A stretch of DNA of 64,000 nt from an uncultured Prevotellaceae bacterium. Lineage in GTDB: Bacteria > Bacteroidota > Bacteroidia > Bacteroidales > Bacteroidaceae. The DNA lies in the NCBI GenBank assembly GCA_900316285.1, contig ONCG01000005.1, positions 1-64,000 on the forward strand. The letters run 5' to 3'. The notes below the pieces were generated by a model. It ran no database searches, was not told where the DNA came from, and saw only the letters and a program-made list of their open reading frames with translations. How positions within the stretch are numbered: position 1 is the first letter of the stretch; each line of letters starts with the position of its first letter. Positions 1-7,557 of this stretch are shown here, one piece after another. The position numbers were made by a program, and so were the translations under genes.

Positions 1-201
1 CATCCACTTCTTCAGAACGACAACCATCTCGTCGAGCACGGCGAGAACGTCAGACTTCTTCACGGAGACGTTCTCCTGGATTTCCATTGCCATCTGCTTG
101 AGAGTCTTGGGGCGGGAGTTGTACACCGCACGGGCATACCACTTGCCGCGGTTCTTCGACTCGGCACGATTGTCCTGATAAAGCTTGTAACGTACAGACA
201 T
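1..201 (-). CDS. HU-family DNA-binding protein (HU-HIG type), 3' part missing
   Basis: The first 67 residues are visible, read leftward from the ATG at 201-199; the rest lies beyond the window. The N-terminus MSVRYKLYQDNR, the basic segment NRGKWYARAV and the helix KTLKQMAMEIQENVSVKKSDV match the Bacteroidota HU-HIG type of HU-like nucleoid proteins, which bind and bend DNA and are common near mobile or repeat-rich loci. A promoter with -7 box TAACTTTG lies at 287-294, giving a leader of about 80 nt. Function is by family; the truncation is only the window edge. Confidence 0.85.
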   Translation of the reverse strand, partial: MSVRYKLYQDNRAESKNRGKWYARAVYNSRPKTLKQMAMEIQENVSVKKSDVLAVLDEMVVVLKKWM

Positions 202-286
202 TGTTTTTCATGGTATTAGATTAGACATATTCCAAGGCTCCTCCACGCCCCGGCTGTGGGCAAATCCTTTCATTGGATTGCAACGG

Positions 287-317
287 CAAAGTTACTGCAA
301 GTTGTTGAGCTGTGCAA
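287..317 (-). promoter_or_regulatory. Bacteroidota-type promoter of the HU gene
   Basis: On the minus strand a TTG (317-315) is followed after 20 nt by TAACTTTG (294-287), matching the Bacteroidota -33/-7 pattern TTTG-N19-TAnnTTTG. Confidence 0.6.
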
Positions 318-340
318 TACCCTTTTAGAATTTTTAACAC

Positions 341-379
341 TCCCCCTCACCCCTCCTTGAAGGAGGGAGTCGGGGGAGG
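341..379. repeat. GC-rich palindromic repeat, single hairpin (CCCCTCC family)
   Basis: An inverted repeat built on CACCCCTCCTTGAAGGAGGGAG sits between the replisome-organiser gene and HU. It belongs to the family with arms near CCCCTCCC/GGGAGGGG that recurs at about fifteen places in the window. It could act as a terminator for the minus-strand gene ending at 383, though there is no clear T-run. Confidence 0.6.
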
Positions 380-382
380 CTT

Positions 383-1156
383 CTATTTGGTGTAAAAGTT
401 TCCTTCCAGTACATTCAGGAAGTTCTTCTCGTCGATAATCCAGTCGAAGGTGGCGACAAATCTGTTTTTGGCGTTTCGCCCGTTCAAGAATGACGAGCTG
501 ATTGCCTTGCGGCAGGCCTCGAAGAGAATGTCCTTGCCATAGGTGTCGCAGATTTGCCGAAGCCGCTCTATTCGCTTTTCTGTCATCATGCGCAAAGGCT
601 TGATGTTGCTTTCGTAGTCCTTGATCAGCTGATTCCACCACGGCATGAATTTCTCTTTTATCATCTTTGAAAAATTATCCTCCTCATCCTCCTCCTCATT
701 TCCGTTAGCGGCGTCGCTAACGGTAGAGGAAGAGGAGGAAGAATTTATTCTTCCTACTTCTTCCTTGTTGTTGTTTTTGTTATTGTTACTGTTATTGTCC
801 TTGTTGTTGTTACTGTTATTGTCCTTGTTGTTACTGTTATTGTCTTTGTTATTGTTATTGTTATGCATTGCCAAATATGCCGTGGCATCATTGGCATCCT
901 TACCCCATCTTTTCAATGCCTTTTGGCGATTAAGCTCGCATTTCTTTTGATACTTCTCATTGTCGTACTTAATTTGCACCATCAGAAATTGAAAAGCCAT
1001 TCGCACCTTTCCCTCGAGAGAGGTTAAGATGTCATCAACACTTTCATCGCCCATCGTACGGAAGATGGCTTGCAACAACAGTCCCAGCTCCTGCGCTGAA
1101 AGTTCCTTCAGCGCAGGCCACTGGCTGTAATAGAGAATGAAATTGTCAGGCTTCAT
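383..1156 (-). CDS. replisome-organiser-like protein (DUF6291-type N-terminus) with Asn-rich linker
   Basis: A 257-residue protein. Residues 1-95 begin FILYYSQWPALKELS and contain LGLLLQAIF, the pattern of the DUF6291 family often found in prophage or integrative element replication modules. Residues about 96-160 are a low-complexity linker of Asn/Lys/Asp/Ser followed by a Ser run and an acidic stretch, encoded by a trinucleotide-like repeat. Residues about 165-257 resemble the C-terminal domain of phage replication organisers (FDWIIDEKNFLNVLEGNFY). I start at the ATG at 1156, where homology to the family begins; an in-frame extension to 1240 would only translate a palindromic repeat. The stop of the upstream gene at 1146 overlaps this start, so translation may be coupled. 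Role in replication is inferred. Confidence 0.65.
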   Translation of the reverse strand: MKPDNFILYYSQWPALKELSAQELGLLLQAIFRTMGDESVDDILTSLEGKVRMAFQFLMVQIKYDNEKYQKKCELNRQKALKRWGKDANDATAYLAMHNNNNNKDNNSNNKDNNSNNNKDNNSNNNKNNNKEEVGRINSSSSSSTVSDAANGNEEEDEEDNFSKMIKEKFMPWWNQLIKDYESNIKPLRMMTEKRIERLRQICDTYGKDILFEACRKAISSSFLNGRNAKNRFVATFDWIIDEKNFLNVLEGNFYTK

Positions 1157-1655
1157 CGTTGGATCCAGTTTGTAGGGGCAGACCCCCGTGTCTGCCCGCT
1201 GTGTTACAATTATGGTTTTGTCCGTTGTTCGGACAGACATGGTCGTCTGCCCCTGCGGCCGGTCCTGTCAGCTCGCTGAGCGTAGCGGAAAACAGCTTGG
1301 ACTGCAGCCTCCGGAAGAAGCGGCGGAACTCCACGTAGAGCCTCATCCTTGACAAAAGGGTGTCGCTGACGTTATGAAACTCAATGATCTCCGATGCAAC
1401 GGATGGCGACATTTTGCCCGGCTCCCAATAGGAGAGGAAGACGTCGACGCGGTTGTCGTTCATGGGTACCGTCCAATGGCGGTGGATGGTGGCATCGATG
1501 CCATAGGGAGCCAGCAGGTTGGCGATGTCGGCGCAGAGCTGCACCTGCTGTGCCTCATGGTTGATGCCATCTCTCAGGTTGATGAGCCACCATACGTGGC
1601 GATGCAGGTCGCTAATGACCTTGGGTGAAAGTTTTTTTGGTTTCAAATTAATCAT
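1146..1655 (-). CDS. unknown protein whose C-terminus is encoded by a dispersed palindromic repeat
   Basis: A 169-residue frame from ATG 1655 that overlaps the next gene by 11 nt. Residues 1-116 look like a genuine small globular protein (rich in H, W, R; no signal peptide). The last about 35 residues, including GRHGGLPLQTG, are the translation of the GGGGCAGAC palindrome at 1172-1256, so the original C-terminus may have been replaced. I recognise no domain. It could be a degenerate gene of the same small element as the replisome-organiser gene. Confidence 0.45.
   Translation of the reverse strand: MINLKPKKLSPKVISDLHRHVWWLINLRDGINHEAQQVQLCADIANLLAPYGIDATIHRHWTVPMNDNRVDVFLSYWEPGKMSPSVASEIIEFHNVSDTLLSRMRLYVEFRRFFRRLQSKLFSATLSELTGPAAGADDHVCPNNGQNHNCNTAGRHGGLPLQTGSNDEA
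1172..1256. repeat. GGGGCAGAC palindromic element, copy 1 (diverged)
   Basis: Left arm GTAGGGGCAGACCCCCGTG and right arm near GTCGTCTGCCCCTGC flank about 30 nt. Better copies lie at 15825-15906 and 36298-36371; half copies at 42980-43006 and 45788-45814. This copy lies inside coding sequence. Confidence 0.75.
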
Positions 1656-1892
1656 TGTTTTTAATTAAATAATGTGTCATGTGTGTTGCACGAGTAACTG
1701 TAGCTTTTGTTCCGCTGGCAGGGCAGGCGTCCCTGCGTGCCGTGACGGAAAGAGATTTTAAAGACGCGTCTCTGTGAGTTCCATTCTTCTTAACCGTTCT
1801 TAACTGCGCATAGCGCATCTAAACAGTTCTAAACCGCTCTGCCCCCATTGGGGGTGGGGCTTCTCATTGCGACGGCAAAAGTATACAAAAAA

Positions 1893-1925
1893 CAGAGGTG
1901 CATGAAATAGTTCCATGCACCTCTG
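1893..1925 (-). terminator. intrinsic terminator of the four-helix-bundle gene
   Basis: A perfect 12-bp stem CAGAGGTGCATG / CATGCACCTCTG with a 9-nt loop, followed on the minus strand by a run of T (GTTTTTTG). It lies 45 nt past the stop codon at 1970. Confidence 0.8.
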
Positions 1926-1969
1926 TAGGTTTTTCTTAAAGTTCTAAAAGTTTTCCTTAAAGTTTTATT

Positions 1970-2701
1970 TTACCGACGTTGCTTTTCTGCTGCAGTCAAG
2001 ATGTTTTTCAACTGTCCTTCGGTAGACGTCGACAAGGAATTCTGATCATTCAGAGAATTCTGATTATTCAGAGAATTCTGATTATTCGGATTTCTCTGAT
2101 TACTTTGATTATTCTGATAGCTCTGATTTCTCTGGCTATTCCGATAATTCACTCTTGCCTGGAACATCCGTTCTTTGATGCCACCCTCAGTGACGAATCG
2201 CTCCTGCATGGTGATAAGCAGCTTGTGGAGCATATACATCGCTTGATGAATCAGCGTGATACATAGGTTGGCAATCTCCTCATCGCTCATCTTTTGGACT
2301 ACTTGCGCATAGTCGTTATTGATTTGCTTGCTCCGCGCATACTGGCGCATCTTCTCGTAACGCGGATGGAGGTTGCCCCATTGTGGTAACTGGCGCACAC
2401 GCAGATAGTCCTCGTAGTCGTCGAGCAATTCCTCCAGGCTGGCTTTCGCCACATTGGTCAGCTTGATTTCCGTCTCACTCGACGTGGCAGCAGCCTGGTT
2501 TCCCTCAGCAATGTTTTGTTTGCCAGAACGGGCTGCTTGCACCATCTGGTCAATGGTGCGATCTCCCTTCTGCAGATAGTGCTGGGTGAAGTAGAAGGTG
2601 ATGTCGTAGATGATCTCTGTGACCTGATACACCCTTAGGTGGCGGTAATGGCCATGCTGGGGGAGGAACGTTTTCGGAGGGTTTTGGTTATTGGGAGTCA
2701 T
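1970..2701 (-). CDS. four-helix-bundle suffix-domain protein with Asn-rich tails
   Basis: The core (HYRHLRVYQVTEIIYDITFYF, then QMVQAARSGKQNIAEGNQAA and LEELLDDYEDYLR) matches the four-helix-bundle family that includes proteins encoded by 23S rRNA intervening sequences; this longer version fits the suffix-domain subgroup. The function of the family is unknown. A -7 box TATCTTTG at 2794-2801 places the transcript start near 2788, so the ATG at 2824 is excluded and I start at the ATG at 2701 (243 residues). The last 60 residues are N/Q/S-rich and encoded by tandem units of the form AATNATCAGAATTCT, and similar units lie in the leader just upstream of the start. Confidence 0.7.
   Translation of the reverse strand: MTPNNQNPPKTFLPQHGHYRHLRVYQVTEIIYDITFYFTQHYLQKGDRTIDQMVQAARSGKQNIAEGNQAAATSSETEIKLTNVAKASLEELLDDYEDYLRVRQLPQWGNLHPRYEKMRQYARSKQINNDYAQVVQKMSDEEIANLCITLIHQAMYMLHKLLITMQERFVTEGGIKERMFQARVNYRNSQRNQSYQNNQSNQRNPNNQNSLNNQNSLNDQNSLSTSTEGQLKNILTAAEKQRR
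2030..2110. repeat. tandem repeat encoding an NQNSLN C-terminal tail
   Basis: About five units around ATTATTCAGAGAATTCTG in head-to-tail order, all in frame with the four-helix-bundle gene. Confidence 0.75.
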
Positions 2702-2702
2702 T

Positions 2703-2780
2703 GGAGTTTTCGGATTATTCGGAGGATTTAGATTATTCTGAGGATTCGGATTATTCGGAGGATTCAGATTATTCGGTGAA
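2703..2780. repeat. tandem repeat in the leader of the four-helix-bundle gene
   Basis: Units near ATTATTCGGAGGATTCAG alternate through the segment. If an upstream start were used they would encode NPPNN repeats; they share the ATTATTC core with the array at the other end of the gene. Confidence 0.65.
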
Positions 2781-2793
2781 TATGAATTTTCGG

Positions 2794-2801
2794 CAAAGAT
2801 A
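2794..2801 (-). promoter_or_regulatory. -7 promoter element of the four-helix-bundle gene
   Basis: Minus-strand TATCTTTG followed by GCCGAAAA. It lies inside the longest open frame of the gene, which is why the downstream ATG at 2701 is preferred. Confidence 0.5.
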
Positions 2802-2879
2802 CAAAAAAAATGAGGGCACAACAAAAAAACATCGACTTTTTTTCCGATGCGGCTATGAAATAATCATCCAATAGAGCCT

Positions 2880-2972
2880 CTTCCGTTCGTCTGTCCCGTC
2901 TGTCTTCAAATAAAGTTCGTCTGTCCCGTCTGTCTTCAAAAAGAAGTTCGTCTGTCCCGTCTATTTGCCACC
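2880..2972. repeat. tandem satellite, GTTCGTCTGTCCCGTCTGTC unit, array 1
   Basis: Three head-to-tail units of about 27-29 nt, separated by TTCAAA. The same unit makes arrays at 10153-10262, 36149-36285 and 43640-43870. Confidence 0.8.
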
Positions 2973-3028
2973 AAGCACCACGACTCACAGCGTTCGCCGC
3001 CTCGGGAAGACAAAAACAACATCAAAAA

Positions 3029-3060
3029 TTTTGATTATTCGTTAATTATTTATATCTTTG
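3029..3060 (+). promoter_or_regulatory. promoter of the CHASE2-caspase operon
   Basis: TTTTG at 3029-3033, a 19-nt spacer, then TATCTTTG at 3053-3060: an essentially perfect Bacteroidota promoter. The leader to ATG 3097 is about 30 nt. No second promoter is evident in the very short gaps of the next 7 kb, which supports one operon. Confidence 0.8.
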
Positions 3061-3096
3061 CATGTTTAAACTAACATCGCATTCCATTACTACTCC

Positions 3097-4287
3097 ATGA
3101 TACGAAAAAAACTTCGCGACATCAAAAACATCAAGATAAAACTCCATTCGTCTATTCTTGACTATATGGGGATTTGCCTGATTGTGTTCCTATTGGGATA
3201 CATCCTTGTTTTTGCTTCGCTGAACCTGAGCATCTTCAACCCGCTGAAGCAGGCACTCGAAGATTTCAAGATGACCGACCTTTACTTCGAACTGATGCGC
3301 AGCGACAAGGAAAAGGAACTGAACAAAGACATCGTCTTGGTGGATGTGACCAAACTCACGAGCAGAGATTCCATAGCCCAGGTGATCACCGATATTCACA
3401 GCTGTTCGCCGAAGGTGCTGATGATAGACCTCATCTTCGAACGGAAAAGCTTTGACAACACGGAGGACATCAGACTGATGAACGCAATTGAGATGGGAAA
3501 GGACAAGGAGATCCTTTCAGCCAAGCTCACGGGATACAAACCGGAGAAAGAGGCGTTCACGAACTTGACCAAGTCCTTCTTCTACGAAATTGCCGACTTC
3601 AAATGGGGATATAGCAATGTAAGCCAGACCCGCCCAGGCGGAAGCATCCGTAAATATAGTCTTTCTCAACGGCTGAACGACTCAATATCCTACTCGATGG
3701 CCTATCTGGCTGCGTGTGCCTATATGGGCATAAAGCCCGAAAGCAAGGATGCCTCGGAGCGACTGATTATCTATGACGACACCGACTTCCTTGCGATTGA
3801 GAGCGACAAGGTTCTGGAGAATGCCAGTCTGCTGAAGGACAAGATCGTCATCTTGGGAACCCTCGAGGAGGAGGCCGACATGCACATCACGCCAGTAGGC
3901 AAGCTGTCGGGCATGAAGATTCTGGCCTATTCGACCATGACGTTCATGAACCACAAGAAGATTCAACACATGGGAAAGTTTGCCAGTCTGCTGATGGCAT
4001 TCGTGGTATGCATGTTTTGTGCGTGGGCTGGTCGGCATATCCGCCGGAAATACACCAACGTGACATCTTATATCCTGAAACTCTTCTATTTTGTCGTGAC
4101 GGCGTTTCTCGTGTGGATTGCATTCATCTTGTTCGTACACTTCGACTACGACGCCAATCTGCTTTATTCGCTGCTGGGTCTTGCGTTGGTAGAAGAGGGC
4201 CGGTTGCAATATTCATCGATTGTGAAGACATTGGGAAAGCATACCAAATGGAATTTCATCAAAAAGTCTATTTATTATGACAAATAG
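3097..4287 (+). CDS. CHASE2-domain membrane sensor without an output domain
   Basis: A 396-residue protein. A first membrane segment at about residues 23-44 is followed by an extracytoplasmic region of about 240 residues with CHASE2 features (KDIVLVDV, then SPKVLMIDLIFE, and later KDKIVILG and THE MHITPVG-type segment), then three closely spaced membrane segments near the C-terminus (about 296-315, 325-348, 352-370). CHASE2 is normally the periplasmic sensor part of kinases and cyclases; here the protein ends after the membrane segments with a short cytoplasmic tail and no catalytic domain. The next gene overlaps its stop by 11 nt and encodes an exported caspase-like protein, so the signal may pass to partners outside the cytoplasm. 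The ligand is unknown. Confidence 0.75.
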   Translation: MIRKKLRDIKNIKIKLHSSILDYMGICLIVFLLGYILVFASLNLSIFNPLKQALEDFKMTDLYFELMRSDKEKELNKDIVLVDVTKLTSRDSIAQVITDIHSCSPKVLMIDLIFERKSFDNTEDIRLMNAIEMGKDKEILSAKLTGYKPEKEAFTNLTKSFFYEIADFKWGYSNVSQTRPGGSIRKYSLSQRLNDSISYSMAYLAACAYMGIKPESKDASERLIIYDDTDFLAIESDKVLENASLLKDKIVILGTLEEEADMHITPVGKLSGMKILAYSTMTFMNHKKIQHMGKFASLLMAFVVCMFCAWAGRHIRRKYTNVTSYILKLFYFVVTAFLVWIAFILFVHFDYDANLLYSLLGLALVEEGRLQYSSIVKTLGKHTKWNFIKKSIYYDK

Positions 4288-6001
4288 AATCATCATCACC
4301 ACCATCATAGCCTTTCTGTCGGTTTCTGCATTCGCCCAGGGCGACATGGGAAAGGAGTATTTGCAGAAGGCCAATGCTCATTACAGTGAAGGTCATTACG
4401 ATGTAGCGGTGGGCTATTATCTCAAAGCGGCAGAGTTTGACGAGGTGGAAGCCATGTTCAACCTGGGATATGCCTTTTATAACGGCGAAGGCATCGTGCA
4501 GAGCTTTCCCTCGGCAGCCATGTGGTTTAAGCGCGCTGCCAACCTGCAGTATCCGAAGGCGGAATACAACCTCGCCTTCTGCTACATGAACGGAAAGGGT
4601 GTGCCATGCGACTACGAAAAAGCGTTGAACTTACTGACAACCTCGGCAAACCATGGGTTCAGTCAGGCTCAGCTGACGCTGGCCGAATGCTACGAGCGCG
4701 GCATCCTGGTGGAACAGAACATGGAAGAAAGCCTGCGGTGGAAACGAATGGCAGAAGCCTCCCTGCAAGCACAAGCAGAGGAGAAAGCTGCTGCAGAGGC
4801 CGATGCAACGGGGAATCCACCCACCTTCGATGTGACGCTCAACGATGACCTCCATGAGCGCCAAGACATTGCTGAGCAGACAAAGCCCACGGAGGTGACC
4901 CCGACAAAGGCAACCCAAGAGCGCGAGCCGCTCATTGTGTATGCTCCGGGCATGGAACCGAAACGGAAACCACCTGTGTTGAAAATCCTATATCCCAAGG
5001 ACCAGTCGTTCTTCCATACCGACCAAGTGAAAATCAAGTATCAGTTGCTGGCCGACGGGCTGGAAGACTCTACAAGGGTGATTGCGATGGTCGATGCCGT
5101 CAGGAATGCCGACGGGTCGCGGACGGTGCGCCAGGCCAACACCGTGGAGGTTGACGTGCCCAACCGCGATTGCACGGTGACGCTCTATGCACAAAACAGC
5201 GTTGGAAACAGCGAACCCGTTTCCATCCGCCTCATCAGGGAGAACGTGGCACAGGGCGACCTTCCACGGCTGTTCTGCGTTGCTATTGGTGTGGGCGACT
5301 ATCACGACGACAAACTTCCACCGCTGAAACTCAGCACGAAAGATGCCCACGACTTCGCTGAAGCGGTGGCAAAAAAGCGCGGTCTGCCCTTCTCTGACGT
5401 GCAGGTGAAACTGCTCACCGACAAGGAGGCCACCCGCTCCGACATCTTCGAGGCAATGGAATGGCTGCAGCAGGAAACCACGCCGAACGACATCTGCCTG
5501 TTCTTCTATGCCGGTCATGGCTATCGTGATGAAAAAGACCGGTTCTACTTCATGCCCTATGGCAGCACCACCGACAAGCTCTATAACTGCTTCAGCGCCG
5601 CAGACTTCAAGAACATGGCCGACGACATCAACTGCAAACTGATTGTCTTCACCGATGCCTGTTACTCGGCAGCGTTGTTCGAAGGCAACCGCTCGGCAGC
5701 CACCACCCACTTCATAGAACAGCTGCGGCGCACGAAGAATGGCATGCTGCTCTATGCGTCGAGTGCCAGCGACACGAAATCGAAGGAAGACCCGTCGTGG
5801 GGAAACGGCGCTTTCACAAAGGCTCTCGTGGCAGCCTTCAACGGCGGTGCACGCCAGCAGTTCGACGAGGGTCTGTCGACACAGCAGCTCGAGTTGTATC
5901 TCTACAAGGAGGTGCGCCGACTGACCAATTTCAAGCAAACACCCATCTTTATCAATCCCAACGGAATGGAACATTTTAATCTCTTTACCTATGATGAATA
6001 G
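4277..6001 (+). CDS. exported Sel1-repeat protein with caspase-like (C14) protease domain
   Basis: A 574-residue protein. Residues 1-20 are a signal peptide ending in SAFA-Q. Residues about 25-165 are Sel1/TPR-like repeats (AMFNLGYAFYNGEGI, AEYNLAFCYMNGKGV, AQLTLAECYERGI). A Glu/Ala-rich linker and a probable beta-sandwich domain (about 235-322) follow. Residues 330-574 are a caspase-family domain: RLFCVAIGVGDY, catalytic His414 in FFYAGHGYRD and catalytic Cys462 in IVFTDACYSAAL. Both residues of the dyad are present, so it should be active, and the signal peptide places it in the periplasm. Substrate unknown. It overlaps its neighbours by 11 nt on both sides, implying coupled expression with the CHASE2 and DUF4384 proteins. 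Confidence 0.85.
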   Translation: MTNRIIITTIIAFLSVSAFAQGDMGKEYLQKANAHYSEGHYDVAVGYYLKAAEFDEVEAMFNLGYAFYNGEGIVQSFPSAAMWFKRAANLQYPKAEYNLAFCYMNGKGVPCDYEKALNLLTTSANHGFSQAQLTLAECYERGILVEQNMEESLRWKRMAEASLQAQAEEKAAAEADATGNPPTFDVTLNDDLHERQDIAEQTKPTEVTPTKATQEREPLIVYAPGMEPKRKPPVLKILYPKDQSFFHTDQVKIKYQLLADGLEDSTRVIAMVDAVRNADGSRTVRQANTVEVDVPNRDCTVTLYAQNSVGNSEPVSIRLIRENVAQGDLPRLFCVAIGVGDYHDDKLPPLKLSTKDAHDFAEAVAKKRGLPFSDVQVKLLTDKEATRSDIFEAMEWLQQETTPNDICLFFYAGHGYRDEKDRFYFMPYGSTTDKLYNCFSAADFKNMADDINCKLIVFTDACYSAALFEGNRSAATTHFIEQLRRTKNGMLLYASSASDTKSKEDPSWGNGAFTKALVAAFNGGARQQFDEGLSTQQLELYLYKEVRRLTNFKQTPIFINPNGMEHFNLFTYDE

Positions 6002-6896
6002 AATATTCTTACTGCTACAACTGCTGATTTTCACATCAGCCCTTCAGGCACAGACCTATACCGTTTATTCAACCATTGGCACCACCAGAATTGTGGAAGG
6101 CAAAAAGTCGGTGCCGCTGACACCACGCAAACAAATCAACACGAAGATGCGCTTGTATATCGGTGCGGAGAGTGCCGTAACCGTCTTGGACGAGAAGAAT
6201 AACAAGATGTACTCCTTCTCGACCGAAGGGACGTTTCTCGTAGGACAGCTCGTCAGCAAGGCAAGCAACAAGGGGAGAAGCATCTCAAAGCAATACATGA
6301 GCTATCTGGTGAAGCAACTGTTCTCAGAAGGAAGTCAGAAGATGACGCATCCGGACACATACATGCAAGTCACGGCGACGTCCTATCGGTCGGCATCCAG
6401 CGACTCGATGCTGATTCGGCGAATCGTTGAGAGCCTGCCTCCGGCAGAAGGACTCACCACGGAACAACTGCTCTGCAATCCTGCCAACACCTTGCAGACC
6501 GACATGGACGTGAGGTTCGAACTTGTCTCATGCGACACGGGATTCGAAATCAAGGACAAGGTGGAAGGAAACACCGGCAGCTATGTCCGGGTTCATAACA
6601 ACACCGAAGAGGCACTCTATGTGAACGTGCTGAACATCGACCGGCAGGGCAACAAATACCTGATACTACCGGTCGACGAGGCTGCCACCTGCGCTCACCT
6701 GCTGGTGCCACCGATGAGTACCGTTTCCTTCAAGTCTGAACCGTTCATCTTCTCTGAAGAGCCGTCGGAAGAGGCCTTCATTCTCATCGCAACACAAGAC
6801 CCCGTGGATTTCAGTATTCTCATGAATCCTATCAAGGGAGGAAAGGGAAAGTCGATGAAGTCGGGATTGTCAAGAAAACACTATCGTGTACTATAA
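5991..6896 (+). CDS. exported DUF4384-domain protein
   Basis: A 301-residue protein with a signal peptide (residues 1-21, ending TSALQAQ). Residues about 175-280 match the DUF4384 pattern: FELVSCDTGFEIKD, a YVRVHNNTEEALYVNVLNID core, then a segment ending in FILIATQDPVDFS. DUF4384 is known mainly as a companion of caspase-like and kinase-like proteins, where it is thought to be a beta-rich sensing or binding module; here the fold is separate from, and adjacent to, the caspase gene. The N-terminal half has no recognised domain. ATG 5991 and 5994 are both possible starts. Confidence 0.7.
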   Translation: MMNRIFLLLQLLIFTSALQAQTYTVYSTIGTTRIVEGKKSVPLTPRKQINTKMRLYIGAESAVTVLDEKNNKMYSFSTEGTFLVGQLVSKASNKGRSISKQYMSYLVKQLFSEGSQKMTHPDTYMQVTATSYRSASSDSMLIRRIVESLPPAEGLTTEQLLCNPANTLQTDMDVRFELVSCDTGFEIKDKVEGNTGSYVRVHNNTEEALYVNVLNIDRQGNKYLILPVDEAATCAHLLVPPMSTVSFKSEPFIFSEEPSEEAFILIATQDPVDFSILMNPIKGGKGKSMKSGLSRKHYRVL

Positions 6897-6897
6897 C

Positions 6898-7554
6898 ATG
6901 AGAAAAAGCATTATCGCAATCATCGCCTCGCTGTTTCTTTTCACAAACGCCAGCGCCCAGACCGACAAGGCCGTTGCCGACCAGTTAGTCTACGACATGC
7001 TGACGACCATGAATGTGACGGAGAACTGGCATCCGGGGATGGTCATCAGGCAAAGCCAGCTGAAAGAGACTGCTGAGAAAGGCATTTATATGGTTCGCGG
7101 AGAGTCGTTTCAGGTGAACTCGATGCGTTCTGACTTCTATGTCAAGAAGGAAAAGGGAGAATGGGTGCCTATCAACGACAGCCGCTATCCTGTGGAAACA
7201 ATGGTGAACCTACTGCAGAACAGAATCACCGACAACCAACACCAACTGAAACTCCGGCACCACCAATACGGCGGAAAAATTCCAACGATTGTCTTGCCCA
7301 TGCAGAACCTCTTCGACTTGTTTGCACGCCACATGGACCTGTATTGCAGCGTGACCTACATCGATGAGAACGAGATTCGGGCAACGCTGGTGTTCCATCA
7401 GCGCAGGCTGAACTATATCCACATGCTGACGCTAACGGCAAATACCAACGAACTGACGGATGCCACCAGCACCTTCTCTGCCGAGTTCTATACAAATATT
7501 CCTCAAGGCAACGTGAGCGACATTTTCAAAGAAAAGAATAATAAAAAACAATAG
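6898..7554 (+). CDS. small secreted protein of the CHASE2-caspase operon
   Basis: A 218-residue protein starting at ATG 6898, one base after the preceding stop; a GTG at 6886 in the same frame is less likely because the signal peptide begins at MRKSIIAIIASLFLF and is cleaved after NASAQ. The mature part is mixed alpha/beta without cysteine pairs or known motif. I do not recognise the family. Its place between two other exported proteins suggests a periplasmic partner. Confidence 0.65.
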   Translation: MRKSIIAIIASLFLFTNASAQTDKAVADQLVYDMLTTMNVTENWHPGMVIRQSQLKETAEKGIYMVRGESFQVNSMRSDFYVKKEKGEWVPINDSRYPVETMVNLLQNRITDNQHQLKLRHHQYGGKIPTIVLPMQNLFDLFARHMDLYCSVTYIDENEIRATLVFHQRRLNYIHMLTLTANTNELTDATSTFSAEFYTNIPQGNVSDIFKEKNNKKQ

Positions 7555-7557
7555 ACA

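Noticed and set aside
4988-6034. Minus-strand open frame of about 350 codons in the caspase gene
   Set aside because: It is antisense to the catalytic domain whose His and Cys motifs are intact on the plus strand.
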